From NCBI RefSeq assembly GCF_900142935.1, contig NZ_FSRS01000001.1, positions 382,001 to 446,000 on the forward strand: a DNA stretch of 64,000 nt. Reading direction: 5' to 3'. The first letter of the stretch is position 1. Each line of letters starts with the position of its first letter. The translations under genes and the position numbers were made by a program. The notes under the pieces were generated by a model that ran no database searches, was not told the origin of the DNA, and saw only the letters and a program-made list of their open reading frames with translations. The DNA comes from Rhodovulum sp. ES.010. Its GTDB lineage: Bacteria > Pseudomonadota > Alphaproteobacteria > Rhodobacterales > Rhodobacteraceae. Below, piece after piece: positions 51,730 through 60,310 of the stretch.

Positions 51730-52889
51730 TGTGGCGATCCGTCGCCTCCAACGCCCTGACGCTGTTCATCGCGCTGTTCCTGCTGGGGGGCGGCGTGCTG
51801 ATCTGGGGGCAGCGACAGTACACGGCCCCCGGCCCGCTCACCGAGGCGATCTGTCTGCGGGTGGAGCTTGGCTCGACGATGGGGCGGGTCTCGCGGCAAC
51901 TGGCCAGCGAGGATGCGATCTCGAACCCGACGATATTTCGGCTCGGCGCGCAATACACCGAGAAGGCGGCCTTGCTGAAGGCGGGTAGCTTCCTTGTCCA
52001 ACCCGGCGCCTCAATGGAGGAGATCGTCGATTCGGTCACCCGCGGTGGGCGCTCGACCTGCGGCACGGAACTCAATTTCCGGGTGGGCGTGGTCAGTGCC
52101 GAGGTCGAGGTGCGGGAACTCGACCCCGGGACCAGCCGTTATGTACAAGTGTTGTCCTTCGACCCGGCGGGCGACGTGCCTCCAGAATACGCAGAGTTTC
52201 GGGACCAGCCCGACCTGCGGTTTCGCGTTACCCTGGCCGAGGGGGTCACAAGTTGGCAGGTGGTGGAAGAACTGAAGGCCGCGGATTTCCTCAAGGGCGA
52301 CCTGGCCGGTCTGCCCGCCGAGGGCAGCATTGCGCCGGACAGCTATGAGATTGCCGAGGGGACGGCACGCGCCGCGCTCATCGACGAGATGCAGGCGCGA
52401 CAGGCGGCGATCCTCGCGGCGCTTTGGGCAGAGCGGGCCGAGGGGCTGCCGCTGGAGAGCCCGGAGGAGGCGTTGATCCTGGCGTCCATCGTCGAGAAGG
52501 AGACCGGGGTACCGCAGGAGCGTGGCCAGGTCGCCAGCGTGTTTGTCAATCGGCTTGAGGAGGGGATCCGCCTCCAGACGGACCCGACCGTGATCTATGG
52601 CCTGACCCGCGGAAAGGAACCCTTGGGCCGGGGCATACGGCAGAGCGAGTTGCGCCGCGAAACACCGTGGAACACATATGTCATCGATGGGTTGCCGCCT
52701 ACCCCAATTGCGAATCCGGGCCGGGCGGCGATTGAGGCCGCGCTGAACCCGGAAGAGACCGATTACCTGTTTTTCGTGGCCGATGGCACGGGGGGGCACG
52801 CATTTGCCGAAACCCTGACCGAGCATAATGAGAACGTCGCCCGCTGGCGCCGGATCGAGGCGGAACGCCAGGAACAGGACCAGAAGTAG
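51729..52889 (+). CDS. mltG: Endolytic murein transglycosylase MltG
   Basis: This 386-residue YceG/MltG protein has an N-terminal membrane anchor (residues 9-28). A LysM-like region follows (GSTMGRVSRQLASEDAISNPTIF), and the catalytic glutamate is Glu256 in ILASIVEKETGVPQERGQVASVF. YGLTRGKEPLGRGI and YNTY-type PWNTYVIDGLPPTPIANPG complete the domain. It cuts nascent glycan strands in the periplasm. Residues about 105-170 are an extra segment relative to E. coli MltG. It is coupled to fabF by a TGATG overlap and is the last backbone gene before the GTA cluster. Confidence 0.94.
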   Translation: MWRSVASNALTLFIALFLLGGGVLIWGQRQYTAPGPLTEAICLRVELGSTMGRVSRQLASEDAISNPTIFRLGAQYTEKAALLKAGSFLVQPGASMEEIVDSVTRGGRSTCGTELNFRVGVVSAEVEVRELDPGTSRYVQVLSFDPAGDVPPEYAEFRDQPDLRFRVTLAEGVTSWQVVEELKAADFLKGDLAGLPAEGSIAPDSYEIAEGTARAALIDEMQARQAAILAALWAERAEGLPLESPEEALILASIVEKETGVPQERGQVASVFVNRLEEGIRLQTDPTVIYGLTRGKEPLGRGIRQSELRRETPWNTYVIDGLPPTPIANPGRAAIEAALNPEETDYLFFVADGTGGHAFAETLTEHNENVARWRRIEAERQEQDQK

Positions 52890-52893
52890 TTCG

Positions 52894-52948
52894 TTAACTA
52901 TTTGTTTAGAATAAACTTATTGACTCTGCGAGCGGTCTGAGGTATACG
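52894..52948 (+). promoter_or_regulatory. Candidate GTA cluster promoter with upstream operator-like elements
   Basis: TTGACT (52920-52925), a 17-bp spacer and TATACG (52943-52948) form a good sigma-70 promoter. Just upstream lie TTAA-N7-TTTA (52894-52908), one base from the CtrA consensus, and the palindrome GTTTA-GAA-TAAAC (52904-52916). The AT-rich block contrasts with the surrounding GC-rich DNA. CtrA and GafA are known regulators of GTA genes in Rhodobacter. Confidence 0.6.
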
Positions 52949-52976
52949 TTCAAGCAAGCTGGAAGAAATGGGGCTG

Positions 52977-53010
52977 GCGGCCCGGGGACACTCCCCGAGG
53001 CCGCTTTTTT
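52977..53010 (+). terminator. Strong intrinsic terminator/attenuator before GTA g1
   Basis: GCGGCC and GGCCGC (outer) with GGGG and CCCC (inner) form a long stem around ACACT, followed by six T (53005-53010). It lies 28 bp after the TATACG -10 element and 50 bp before g1. It would end mltG read-through and also the short transcript from the promoter just upstream. Confidence 0.85.
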
Positions 53011-53059
53011 CGTGCCCTTTCCCGCGTTGGGGGCTTCAGCAATATCAAGCAAGGATGGC

Positions 53060-53404
53060 ATGGCGACGATAACGGCCCCGGAAGCGGGCGAAGCGGCGGC
53101 TCGGGCGGTGCTTGAGGAAGCCGAGGAGCATTTCCGGCGCACGATTCGTGCGCTGTACGAAATCATCGATGAGGTCGAGGCCGGCAAGACCGAGCGCGCC
53201 CGTGCGCTTCGGGGAGCGCTGATCGATCTCGGCAAGGCGGCCCAGACCGCGTTCGACGAGAGGTTGAGAGTTGAAAAGCGTCTCAGGGAGGAAGCCGGAA
53301 CCACGCGGGACTACGCCCTCGACCTCGATGCGGCCCGTGTTGAGGTCGGGAGCCGACTGGGTCGCCTGCGCACCACCCGAGGACCAGACGGCCTTTCTAA
53401 ATAG
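53060..53404 (+). CDS. GTA g1: small terminase-like protein
   Basis: This 114-residue protein is largely alpha-helical (AARAVLEEAEEHFRRTIRALYEIIDEVEAG, RALRGALIDLGKAAQTAFDERLRVEKRL) and basic at the end. The ATG at 53060 has AAGGA upstream. Position immediately before the large terminase, size and helical content match g1 of R. capsulatus GTA, a small-terminase homologue. It overlaps the start of the large terminase. Confidence 0.75.
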   Translation: MATITAPEAGEAAARAVLEEAEEHFRRTIRALYEIIDEVEAGKTERARALRGALIDLGKAAQTAFDERLRVEKRLREEAGTTRDYALDLDAARVEVGSRLGRLRTTRGPDGLSK

Positions 53405-54683
53405 CCTGGATAACGGGGCATTGCTTGCGCTGCCCTTCCTCTTCGAGTTCTGGGCGATGCCGCATCAATTACCGCCCGAGTACGACTGGCGGGCCTGGGT
53501 TGTTATGGGCGGCCGCGGCGCGGGCAAGACGCGGGCGGGGGCGGAGTGGGTCCGCTCCGAGGTCGAGGGGCCGCGCCCCCTCGACCCCGGCCGGTCGCGC
53601 CGCGTCGCGCTGGTCGGCGAGACGCTCGACCAGGTCCGTGAGGTGATGGTGTTCGGCGACAGTGGGCTCCTGGCCTGCTCGCCGCCGGACCGTCGCCCGC
53701 GCTGGGAAGCGACGCGGCACCGGCTTATCTGGCCGAACGGGGCAATCGCGCAGACCTTTTCGGCGCATGACCCGGAGAGGCTGAGGGGCCCACAGTTCGA
53801 CGCGGCCTGGGCTGATGAACTGGCAAAGTGGAAGAAGGCGGAACAGACGTGGGACATGCTGCAATTCGGGCTCAGGCTCGGGCCGTCGCCGCGGCAATGC
53901 ATCACGACGACGCCGCGCAACCTTGGGATTCTGAGATCGATCTTGGCCAATCCGACGACGGTGGTGACCCACGCGCAGACCGAGGCGAACCGGGCAAACC
54001 TCGCGGCCTCGTTCCTCGAGGCGGTGCGGGCGCGCTATTCCGGCACGCGGCTCGGGCGGCAGGAGCTTGACGGGATATTGCTAGAGGAGTCCGAGGGCGC
54101 GCTCTGGTCGCTCGCAACGCTGGAGGGCGCGCGGATCGACAACGCGCCGGCTTTGGACCGGATCGTGGTCGCGGTTGACCCGCCGGTTTCGGGGCATGCC
54201 GGCTCGGACGAGTGTGGACTCGTGGTCGCAGGAGCCGTGACCAAGGGGCCGCCGCAGAACTGGGGCGCGGTGGTGCTTGAGGATGCAAGCCTTTCGGGCG
54301 TGGCGCCGACGGTTTGGGCGCAGGCCGCGATCGATGCAATGGAACGTCACGGGGCCGACCGGCTGGTGGCCGAGGTTAACCAGGGCGGCGATCTCGTCGA
54401 AACGGTCATACGCCAACTCGACCCGCTGATCCCGTTCCGCGCGTTGCATGCCTCGCGGGGCAAAGCGGCGCGGGCCGAGCCGGTAGCCGCGCTGTATGAG
54501 CAGGGCCGGGTGAAACACCTTCGCGGGCTCGACGCGCTGGAGGACCAAATGTGCCGGCTGACCGCGCGGGGCTACGATGCGCCCGGCAGTCCCGACCGCG
54601 TGGACGCTTTGGTCTGGGCGATCCACGAACTGATGATCGCCCCGGCCGCGCATTGGCGGCGTCCGCGGGTGCGGAGCCTGTAA
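53328..54683 (+). CDS. GTA g2: large terminase (packaging ATPase-nuclease)
   Basis: This protein of about 451 residues has Walker A GGRGAGKTR at residues 61-69 (WVVMGGRGAGKTRAGAEWVRS) and Walker B-like DAAWADEL. The ITTTPRNLGILR coupling segment and the RNase H-like nuclease domain with VAVDPPVSG and DRVDALVWAIHEL follow. It drives headful packaging of chromosomal DNA. Both ATG 53328 and GTG 53337 fit, lying inside g1 in another frame; the longer open frame is not supported. Confidence 0.92.
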   Translation: MRPVLRSGADWVACAPPEDQTAFLNSLDNGALLALPFLFEFWAMPHQLPPEYDWRAWVVMGGRGAGKTRAGAEWVRSEVEGPRPLDPGRSRRVALVGETLDQVREVMVFGDSGLLACSPPDRRPRWEATRHRLIWPNGAIAQTFSAHDPERLRGPQFDAAWADELAKWKKAEQTWDMLQFGLRLGPSPRQCITTTPRNLGILRSILANPTTVVTHAQTEANRANLAASFLEAVRARYSGTRLGRQELDGILLEESEGALWSLATLEGARIDNAPALDRIVVAVDPPVSGHAGSDECGLVVAGAVTKGPPQNWGAVVLEDASLSGVAPTVWAQAAIDAMERHGADRLVAEVNQGGDLVETVIRQLDPLIPFRALHASRGKAARAEPVAALYEQGRVKHLRGLDALEDQMCRLTARGYDAPGSPDRVDALVWAIHELMIAPAAHWRRPRVRSL

Positions 54684-54721
54684 GCACACGACGGTCGCGA
54701 CGCGCGCGGCCACTGAACCTC

Positions 54722-54765
54722 AGAAGGCCCGGCCCCGGCACATCCGGGGTCCGGGCCTTCTTGTT
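54722..54765 (+). repeat. Large hairpin between GTA g2 and g3
   Basis: GAAGGCCCGG (54723-54732) pairs with CCGGGCCTTC (54751-54760), and CCCCGG (54733-54738) pairs with CCGGGG (54744-54749), with one bulged T and a 5-nt loop. TTGTT follows. It could reduce read-through or protect mRNA between packaging and head genes. Confidence 0.7.
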
Positions 54766-54811
54766 GGGCCCTTGGACGGGCGGCGACAGCGAAACCGGAG
54801 GAGCTTTGCCC

Positions 54812-55987
54812 ATGAAATTCGACATCTTCCGACGTGCGGAAAAGACCGTTCCCGAGTCCAAGGCCTCGGCCTCCGGACCCGTTATCGCCTGGGCCGGCGC
54901 AGGCCGCGTGGCCTGGAGCCCGCGCGATACGGTTTCGTTGACGCGCAATGGCTTCACCGGCAACCCGGTGGGGTTCCGCGCGGTCAAGCTGATCGCCGAG
55001 GCCGCCGCCGCCCTCCCGCTCGTCTGCCAGGATGCGGCGCGCCGGTATGAAGCGCACCCGCTGCTCAACCTGGTTGCGCGGCCCAATCCCGCCCAAGGCC
55101 GGGCCGAGCTGTTCGAGGCGCTATACGGCCAGCTTGTGTTGTCGGGCAACGGGTATCTCGAGGCCGTGGGTGCGGGCGAGGACCTGCCACTTGAGTTGCA
55201 CGTGCTGCGCTCCGACCGGATGCATCTGGTGCCGGGGCGCGACGGCTGGCCCGTGGCCTACGAGTACGCGGTCGGCGGCCGAAAGCACCGGTTCGACATG
55301 ACCGTAGCCGCGCCGCCGATCTGCCATATCAAGAGCTTTCATCCGCAGGATGACCATTACGGCCTTTCGCCGATGCAGGCGGCGGCGACCGCGCTCGATG
55401 TGCACAACGCGGCTTCGCGCTGGTCCAAGGCACTGCTCGACAACGCGGCGCGGCCTTCGGGCGCGATCGTCTACCGGGGGACCGATGCCGGTCAGTCCCT
55501 CAGTGACGAGCAATATGCAAGACTGCAGGACGAGATGCTGGCCCATCACCAGGGCGCGGCCAATGCCGGGCGGCCGATGCTTCTGGAAGGTGGGCTTGAT
55601 TGGAAGCCGATGGGGTTCTCGCCCTCGGACATGGAGTTTCAGAAGACCAAGGAAGCGGCGGCGCGCGAAATTGCGACGGCGTTCGGAGTGCCACCAATGC
55701 TCTTAGGGATCCCGGGCGACGCGACCTATGCCAACTACCAGGAAGCCAACCGGGCATTTTACCGGCTGACCGTGTTGCCGTTGGTGGCCAAGGTCGCCGG
55801 CACGGTGGCCGATTTCCTGTCGCGCCATTCCGGCGAGGCGGTCAACCTGGCGCCCGATCTCGACAAGGTGCCGGCACTCGCCGCCGAGCGGGAAGCGCAG
55901 TGGAACCGGGTCGCCGCCGCAGATTTCCTCACGGAGGATGAGAAACGCGCCCTTCTGGGCCTGCCGAAGCGGCCGGAGGGCGCATGA
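54812..55987 (+). CDS. GTA g3: portal protein (HK97 family)
   Basis: This 391-residue portal begins MKFDIFRRAEKTVPESKAS at ATG 54812 after GGAGGAG. VGFRAVKLIAEAAAALPL, LVLSGNGYLEAVG, IKSFHPQDDHYGLSPMQAAATAL and REIATAFGVPPMLLGIPGDATYANYQEANRAFYR are HK97/lambda portal signatures. It forms the dodecameric ring at the head vertex through which DNA passes. Its stop overlaps g3.5 (ATGA). Confidence 0.95.
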   Translation: MKFDIFRRAEKTVPESKASASGPVIAWAGAGRVAWSPRDTVSLTRNGFTGNPVGFRAVKLIAEAAAALPLVCQDAARRYEAHPLLNLVARPNPAQGRAELFEALYGQLVLSGNGYLEAVGAGEDLPLELHVLRSDRMHLVPGRDGWPVAYEYAVGGRKHRFDMTVAAPPICHIKSFHPQDDHYGLSPMQAAATALDVHNAASRWSKALLDNAARPSGAIVYRGTDAGQSLSDEQYARLQDEMLAHHQGAANAGRPMLLEGGLDWKPMGFSPSDMEFQKTKEAAAREIATAFGVPPMLLGIPGDATYANYQEANRAFYRLTVLPLVAKVAGTVADFLSRHSGEAVNLAPDLDKVPALAAEREAQWNRVAAADFLTEDEKRALLGLPKRPEGA

Positions 55988-56226
55988 AACCCCCGACCGA
56001 AAGGTCGGGTTCCCGGTTTCTCTATGCGCCCTTCGAAGTTGCGAATGCTCGGATCGATGCCAACGAGCGGGTCTGGGAGGAGCGCTGGACGGCGCTCGAG
56101 TTTCGCCTGGTCCGGATCGAGACGGCGCTCGAACGGCTGGAACGACGATTGTGGCTGACCGTCTACGGGGTCGTGGCGGTGATCTTGACGGAAGGCGTGG
56201 CGTCGCTCCTGACGTCGGCGCCGTGA
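55984..56226 (+). CDS. GTA g3.5: small membrane-associated coiled-coil protein
   Basis: This 80-residue protein has a central coiled coil (ANARIDANERVWEERWTALEFRLVRIETALERLERRL) and a C-terminal hydrophobic helix (LTVYGVVAVILTEGVASLL). It lies between portal and protease, the position of g3.5 in Rhodobacterales GTA clusters. Function is unknown. Confidence 0.75.
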   Translation: MKPPTERSGSRFLYAPFEVANARIDANERVWEERWTALEFRLVRIETALERLERRLWLTVYGVVAVILTEGVASLLTSAP

Positions 56227-56239
56227 AAGGGGAGTTCGC

Positions 56240-56803
56240 ATGAACGCATATGACTGGGACATCGGGCTCGAGCGCAAGTTCTGCCCGCCGGAGGCGCCGC
56301 TTGCTTTGAACGACGGCGCGACGATCGAGGGCTATGCCTCGCTCTTCGGCGCGATCGACCATGGCGGCGACATCGTGCAGGCCGGCGCCTATGCCAGTTG
56401 CCTGACGCGGATGCTGGCCGAGGGTCGGCGGGTCAAGATGCTTTGGCAGCACGATCCGGGCGAACCCATCGGAATCTGGGACGAGGTACGCGAAGACGGC
56501 AAGGGCCTGTACGTGAAGGGCCGCCTGCTGACCGACGTGGCGCGGGCCCGGGAGGCGGCCGCGCTGATCGCGGCCGGTGCGATCGACGGACTGTCGATCG
56601 GCTATCGCACCAAGCGTGCCGAGAGAGATGCAAGCGGGCGAAGGCTCCTGTCGGAGCTCGAACTCTGGGAAGTGTCGCTGGTGACCTTTCCGATGCTTGC
56701 CGATGCGCGGGTGGGCGGCAAGGCGGAAGAACCCGCCGAGGCGCTGATGCGCGACTTGGCGGAGGCCTTCGCGGGCGCCCGTCACATTCTGGCCGAGGGC
56801 TGA
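56240..56803 (+). CDS. GTA g4: prohead protease (HK97 family, S78)
   Basis: This 187-residue serine protease removes capsid N-termini during head assembly. His71 (KMLWQHDPGEPIG) and Ser119 (AIDGLSIGYRTK) are the expected catalytic residues, with ELWEVSLVTFPML following. AAAGGGGAG precedes the ATG. It lies 43 bp before the capsid gene. Confidence 0.95.
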   Translation: MNAYDWDIGLERKFCPPEAPLALNDGATIEGYASLFGAIDHGGDIVQAGAYASCLTRMLAEGRRVKMLWQHDPGEPIGIWDEVREDGKGLYVKGRLLTDVARAREAAALIAAGAIDGLSIGYRTKRAERDASGRRLLSELELWEVSLVTFPMLADARVGGKAEEPAEALMRDLAEAFAGARHILAEG

Positions 56804-56846
56804 TCGCCGAAGGCCGCGAGGACCGATCTCAAGAAGGACAGACGAG

Positions 56847-58040
56847 ATGATCGAGACCGAGACCAAGTCCGGCGGGCACCAGGCCCCGGCGGCGGAAGTG
56901 AAACAGGCGCTGAACTCCTTTCTGGGCGATTTCCGGGAGTTCCAGGCCGATGTGAAATCGAAACTGCAACAACAGGAAGAGCGACTGACCATGCTGGACC
57001 GTAAATCGCAAATGAACGCTGCCGCGGGCCGTCCTGCGCTGTCCCGCGCCGCCGATGTCGACGCGCCGCACAAAAAGGCCTTCGCGGCCTACCTGCGCAA
57101 CGGCGACGATGACGGGCTGCGGGGGCTCGAAATGGAGGGCAAGGCGCTGGGCACCTCGGTCGCGGCCGACGGCGGCTATCTCGTCGATCCCGGGACCTCG
57201 GACACGATCAAGTCGGTGCTGCAATCGACTGCCTCGATCCGGTCGATCGCGCAGGTCGTTACCGTCGAGTCCACGTCCTACGACGTGTTGGTGGACCATT
57301 CGGATATCGGGTCGGGTTGGTCCAGCGAAACCGCCACCCAAGTCGAGACCGACACGCCCCAGATCGAGCGCGTCTCGATTCCACTGCACGAGCTTTCGGC
57401 GATGCCGAAGGCCAGCCAGCGGCTTCTGGACGACTCGGCCTTCGACATCGAGGCATGGCTGGCGTCGCGCATCGCCGACAAGTTCGCCCGCGCCGAGGCG
57501 GCGGCCTTCGTGGCAGGGGACGGTGTCGACAAGCCGATGGGCTTTCTCAGCCACCCGCAGGTTGCCGAAGCTGCTTGGTCCTGGGGCAGCCTCGGCTATG
57601 TCCCGACCGGCAGCGATGGCGATTTCGACGCGGTGGCGCCGTCGGACGCCATCCTCGACCTCGTCTACTCGCTGGGCGCGGAATACCGCGCGGGCGCCAG
57701 CCTTGTCATGAATTCGCGTACCGCCGGCGCCGTGCGCAAGATGAAGGATTCCGACGGCCGGTTCCTGTGGGCGGACGGGCTGGCGGCGGGCGAACCGGCG
57801 CGTCTGCTGGGCTATCCCGTACTCATTGCCGAGGACATGCCGGACATCGCGCCCGACGCCGCGGCGATCGCCTTCGGCAACTTTCAAGCCGGTTACACCG
57901 TCGCCGAGCGTCCTGACCTGCGCGTGCTTCGCGACCCGTTCTCGGCCAAGCCGCATGTCCTGTTCTACGCCACCAAGCGCGTGGGCGGCGACGTGAGCGA
58001 CTTTGCCGCGATCAAGCTGCTGAAATTCGCGGCCTCCTGA
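56847..58040 (+). CDS. GTA g5: major capsid protein (HK97 fold)
   Basis: In this 397-residue capsid protein, residues 1-60 are a helical delta-domain with a coiled coil (VKQALNSFLGDFREFQADVKSKLQQQEERL), probably removed by g4. The HK97 fold follows with GTSVAADGGYLVDP, IRSIAQVVTVESTSYDVLV, SAMPKASQRLLDDSAFDIEAWL and FVAGDGVDKPMGFL. AAGAAGGA precedes the ATG. A hairpin follows the gene. Confidence 0.95.
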   Translation: MIETETKSGGHQAPAAEVKQALNSFLGDFREFQADVKSKLQQQEERLTMLDRKSQMNAAAGRPALSRAADVDAPHKKAFAAYLRNGDDDGLRGLEMEGKALGTSVAADGGYLVDPGTSDTIKSVLQSTASIRSIAQVVTVESTSYDVLVDHSDIGSGWSSETATQVETDTPQIERVSIPLHELSAMPKASQRLLDDSAFDIEAWLASRIADKFARAEAAAFVAGDGVDKPMGFLSHPQVAEAAWSWGSLGYVPTGSDGDFDAVAPSDAILDLVYSLGAEYRAGASLVMNSRTAGAVRKMKDSDGRFLWADGLAAGEPARLLGYPVLIAEDMPDIAPDAAAIAFGNFQAGYTVAERPDLRVLRDPFSAKPHVLFYATKRVGGDVSDFAAIKLLKFAAS

Positions 58041-58060
58041 GGTCCTGACCGAGACGTCGT

Positions 58061-58078
58061 CCCCGGGTGATCCCGGGG
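58061..58078 (+). repeat. Hairpin after the GTA capsid gene
   Basis: CCCCGGG, TGAT, CCCGGGG: a perfect 7-bp stem 20 bp after the capsid stop, without a T-tract. It may stabilise capsid mRNA relative to the downstream message. Confidence 0.6.
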
Positions 58079-58192
58079 GCGGCCGGGCGCGCGCCGGGAG
58101 CCGCCGGCCTGTCCAACTGTTCCCTCCGTCGGGGCGGGGCGGACCGGCGCGCGTCACCGTGATGCGCGGGGGCCTAGCGGAGAGATGACGAG

Positions 58193-58792
58193 ATGATGCT
58201 GATCGAGCAGACGACGGTGCCTCCCGAGGCACTGCCGCTGGAGCGTTTCAAGGCGCATTTGCGCCTCGGCACGGGTTTCACCGACGACGACGCGCAGGAC
58301 TCGCTCTTGCGTGCGTTTCTGAGCGCGGCAATCGCTGCGATTGAGGCGCGCACCGCCAAGGCGCTGCTTTTGCGAAGCTTCACCTGGACTCTGAGCGCCT
58401 GGCGCGACGGAGCGCGGGAGCCGTTGCCAGTGGCGCCGGTCCGCGCAATCACCGCGCTGCGTCTGGGCGACCGAAACGGCACCACCTGCGTGTGTGACCC
58501 CGCGAGTTACCGGCTGGAGCGTGATACGCATGTCCCACGGCTCGCATCGGTCGGATTGACGCTACCCACGATTCCGACGGGCGGAACGGCGGAGGTGGAT
58601 TTCGACGCCGGGTTCGGTGCCGACTGGAACGGCCTGCCCGCCGATCTCGGCCAAGCCGTCTTCCTGCTTGCGGCCCATTACCATGAGAACCGCCACGAGG
58701 CCGGGTTCGGCGACGGCCAAATGCCCTTCGGTGTGCTCGCGCTGATCGAACGCTGGCGTCGGCTTCGGCTTGGCACCGGGGGCGTAGCATGA
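58193..58792 (+). CDS. GTA g6: head-tail connector (gp6-like)
   Basis: This 199-residue protein has an N-terminal helical region (ALPLERFKAHLRLGTGFTDDDAQDSLLRAFLSAAIAAIEARTAKALL), as in phage gp6/Phage_connect_1 adaptors that extend the portal ring. The C-terminus is a helix (LGQAVFLLAAHYHENRHEAG) followed by LIERWRRLRLG. Two ATG codons stand in tandem at 58193 and 58196. It overlaps g7 by 4 bp. Confidence 0.88.
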   Translation: MMLIEQTTVPPEALPLERFKAHLRLGTGFTDDDAQDSLLRAFLSAAIAAIEARTAKALLLRSFTWTLSAWRDGAREPLPVAPVRAITALRLGDRNGTTCVCDPASYRLERDTHVPRLASVGLTLPTIPTGGTAEVDFDAGFGADWNGLPADLGQAVFLLAAHYHENRHEAGFGDGQMPFGVLALIERWRRLRLGTGGVA

Positions 58793-59130
58793 GCCGGCCG
58801 CCAAAGCTGAATCGCCGGATGGTTCTCGAGGCGCCGGAACGGGCGCCCGATGGTGCGGGCGGCTTTCGGGAAACCTGGGTGGCCCTGGGCGTGCTCTGGG
58901 CCGAGATCAAGCCTCGCACCGGCCGGGAGAGCTCGGGTCAGGAACTCACGCTCGCGCGTGTGCCCTACCGGATCGTGGTGCGAGGTGCGCCGCAGGGGGC
59001 CGAATCCCGACCCGCACCCGGCCAGAGATTTCGTGAGGGCGGGCGGCTGTTTCACATCCGCGCGGTGACCGAGGCGGACGCGCGCGGACAGTACCTGACC
59101 TGCTTTGCCGAAGAGGAGGTTCCGGCATGA
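58789..59130 (+). CDS. GTA g7: head-tail joining protein (head closure)
   Basis: This 113-residue beta-rich protein contains APDGAGGFRETWVALGVLWAEIKPRTG and YRIVVRGAP, matching phage head-tail joining (gp16/SPP1 type) proteins. It closes the head-completion complex between the g6 adaptor and the tail. It overlaps both g6 and g8 by 4 bp. Confidence 0.88.
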   Translation: MSRPPKLNRRMVLEAPERAPDGAGGFRETWVALGVLWAEIKPRTGRESSGQELTLARVPYRIVVRGAPQGAESRPAPGQRFREGGRLFHIRAVTEADARGQYLTCFAEEEVPA

Positions 59131-59537
59131 GCTACGGTGCGGCGGCCGCGCTGCAGACGGCGATCTACCAGCGGCTTTCTGGCGATGCGGCGCTTGCAGC
59201 GCTGGTGGGAACCGCAATCTACGATGTGGTGCCCGCGGGCGAGTTGCCGGCCACGTATGTCAGCCTCGGCCCCGAAGAGACCCGCGATGCCTCGGACAAG
59301 ACCGGGGCGGGCGCGCTTCACCACGTGACGATCTCGGTGGTGACGGCGCAGGCGGGATTCGCCCAGGCCAAGGCGGCAGCGGGCGCGATTTCCGACGCGC
59401 TGGTGGGCGCGCCGCTTTCACTTAGCCGGGGCCGGCTGGTCGGGCTGTGGTTCGACCGGGCCCGGGCCAAGCGGGTCGGCGACAAGGACGAACGCCGGAT
59501 CGACCTGCGCTTCGCGGCCCGGGTTGCGGATGATTGA
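59127..59537 (+). CDS. GTA g8: DUF3168 tail terminator-like protein
   Basis: This 136-residue protein of the DUF3168 family has AAALQTAIYQRLSGDAALAALVG, a VVPAGELPATYVSLGPEE beta region, HHVTISVVTAQAG and VGLWFDRARAKRVGDKDERRIDLRFAARV. These proteins resemble tail terminators that stop tube polymerisation. The ATG overlaps g7. Confidence 0.88.
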   Translation: MSYGAAAALQTAIYQRLSGDAALAALVGTAIYDVVPAGELPATYVSLGPEETRDASDKTGAGALHHVTISVVTAQAGFAQAKAAAGAISDALVGAPLSLSRGRLVGLWFDRARAKRVGDKDERRIDLRFAARVADD

Positions 59538-59561
59538 AAAGAACCTAACGGAGATCACGAG

Positions 59562-59975
59562 ATGACGGCGCAGTATGGCAAGGACCTTCTGATAAAGCTC
59601 GACATGACCGGGTCCGGTCAGTTCGAGACCATCGCGGGGCTCAGGGCCACGCGGATCAGTTTCAACGCGGAGCAGGTCGATGTGACCAGCATGGAAAGCC
59701 AGGGCGGCTGGCGTGAGTTGCTTGGCGGCGCGGGCGTGAAATCCGCGCAGATATCGGGGTCTGGGGTATTCAAAGACGAACAGACCGACGCCCGCGCACG
59801 CCAGGTTTTCTTCGATGCCGAGATTCCGAACTTCCAGCTCGTGATTCCCGATTTCGGCGTGGTCGAGGGGCTCTTTCAGGTCGGCACGCTGGAGTACTCC
59901 GGCAATCACAATGGCGAGGCAACCTATGAGCTTACCCTCGCTTCCGCCGGTGTCCTCAGCTTCACGGCGTTCTGA
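59562..59975 (+). CDS. GTA g9: major tail (tube) protein
   Basis: This 137-residue protein of the TP901-1 major tail family contains GKDLLIKLDMTGSGQFETIAGLRATRISFN, VDVTSMESQGGWRELL and VGTLEYSGNHNGEATYELTLASAG. It stacks as hexamers to form the tail tube. AACGGAGA precedes the ATG. Confidence 0.93.
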   Translation: MTAQYGKDLLIKLDMTGSGQFETIAGLRATRISFNAEQVDVTSMESQGGWRELLGGAGVKSAQISGSGVFKDEQTDARARQVFFDAEIPNFQLVIPDFGVVEGLFQVGTLEYSGNHNGEATYELTLASAGVLSFTAF

Positions 59976-59977
59976 CC

Positions 59978-60310
59978 ATGACCAATCCGCATGCAGGCGA
60001 AGTGGCGCTGGTTATCGAGGGCGAGCGCCGGGTGATGAAGCTGACGCTGGGGGCGTTGGCCGAACTCGAGGCCGCACTCGGCGCTGACACGCTGGTGGCG
60101 CTGATCGAACGTTACGAGAACGGTGAGTTCGCCACCCGTGACGTGCTTGCCCTTCTGCTGGCGGGGCTGCGCGGTGGCGGCTGGGAGGGCTCGGCGACCG
60201 ATCTTGCGCAAGCCGATATCGCCGGCGGTCCGATTGCGGCGGCGCAGGCGGCTGCGCAGTTGCTCGCGCGCGCCTTTACGTTGCCGGAGACCACCCGTGA
60301 CGGGCTTTGA
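59978..60310 (+). CDS. GTA g10: tail assembly chaperone-like protein
   Basis: This 110-residue protein contains GEVALVIEGERRVMKLTLGALAELEAALG and TRDVLALLLAGLRGGGW, the signature of the GTA TAC (tail assembly chaperone) family. It lies 2 bp after the tail tube gene. Its end overlaps g10.1, the arrangement in which tail chaperones are often paired. Confidence 0.88.
   Translation: MTNPHAGEVALVIEGERRVMKLTLGALAELEAALGADTLVALIERYENGEFATRDVLALLLAGLRGGGWEGSATDLAQADIAGGPIAAAQAAAQLLARAFTLPETTRDGL

Noticed and set aside
52904..52916. GTTTA-GAA-TAAAC as a LexA or FNR site
   Set aside because: It fits neither GTTC-N7-GTTC nor TTGAT-N4-ATCAA; kept only as an operator-like palindrome.
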